Positions 5,584 to 5,663 of a DNA stretch of 5,663 bases are shown piece by piece; position 1 is the first letter of the stretch, and each line of letters begins with the position of its first letter. The DNA is from Phycisphaerales bacterium (lineage in GTDB: Bacteria > Planctomycetota > Phycisphaerae > UBA1845). The stretch spans positions 1 to 5,663 of the forward strand of contig JAUWNF010000256.1 of the NCBI GenBank assembly GCA_030612785.1, in the 5' to 3' direction. The position numbers and the translations under genes were made by a program. The notes beneath the pieces are model-generated. The model was given only the letters and a program-made list of their open reading frames with translations. It had not been told where the DNA came from and searched no databases.

Positions 5584-5663
5584 GGGGGGGGGGGCCGGCG
5601 GGGGGGGGGCGGGCCGGGGGGGGTGGGGGGGGGGGGGGGGCGGGGTGGTGGGAGGGGGGCGGG
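5584..5663. other. Poly-G low-complexity tail, probable sequencing/assembly artefact at a contig end
   Basis: Eighty bases consist almost entirely of G, with scattered C, three T and one A, including runs of 10, 11 and 16 G. The sequence turns abruptly from ordinary coding composition to this at 5584. Two-colour Illumina chemistry calls G when signal is lost, so a read tail fading into G at a contig end gives this pattern. A genuine proline-codon tract on the minus strand is the less likely alternative, because a 16-G run is extreme even for GC-rich coding DNA. Confidence 0.75.

Noticed and set aside
5584..5663. G-quadruplex or telomere-like structure in the G-rich tail
   Set aside because: There is no regular repeat unit, and the position at the sequence end with very long homopolymers is better explained by a base-calling artefact.

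Overview
This is a high-GC bacterial window (estimated by eye at about 60 percent or more) dominated by fatty-acid / short-chain acyl-CoA oxidation genes, all on the minus strand. In transcription order, right to left, they are an acyl-CoA dehydrogenase (4207-5346), a second acyl-CoA dehydrogenase (2928-4100), a third acyl-CoA dehydrogenase broken near its C-terminus (1740-2909), and an NAD-dependent 3-hydroxybutyryl-CoA dehydrogenase (639-1496). Genes two and three are 18 nt apart and probably co-transcribed. The first gene has a strong extended -10 promoter. The second has a plausible promoter of its own. A gap of about 240 nt filled with hairpins separates the third gene from the dehydrogenase gene.

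The flanks hold less obvious genes. At the left edge, on the plus strand, is the C-terminal end of a secreted-type protein with an Ig-like choice-of-anchor / ASPM-SPD-2-Hydin domain (2-145). Facing it on the minus strand is a small YgiT-type zinc-ribbon gene (292-516) with a good ribosome binding site, interrupted by one in-frame TGA. At the right edge is the C-terminal end of an unknown protein with one membrane helix (5419-5583). It runs into 80 nt of almost pure G that looks like a contig-end sequencing artefact.

The working genes would supply two of the four beta-oxidation steps: FAD-dependent acyl-CoA desaturation (three paralogues, electrons presumably passed to ETF) and oxidation of L-3-hydroxyacyl-CoA. 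No enoyl-CoA hydratase, thiolase, ETF or regulator lies in the window. The intergenic spaces carry compact GC-rich palindromes (176-204, 601-621 and a triple hairpin at 1578-1668). They resemble dispersed repeats that I associate, from memory only, with Planctomycetota and similar GC-rich environmental genomes, so the taxonomic suggestion is weak.

I do not see a convincing new multi-gene system. The points most worth checking are the clustered lesion that destroys the FAD-contacting glycine motif and inserts a stop in the third acyl-CoA dehydrogenase, the interrupted zinc-ribbon gene, and the intergenic hairpin elements.
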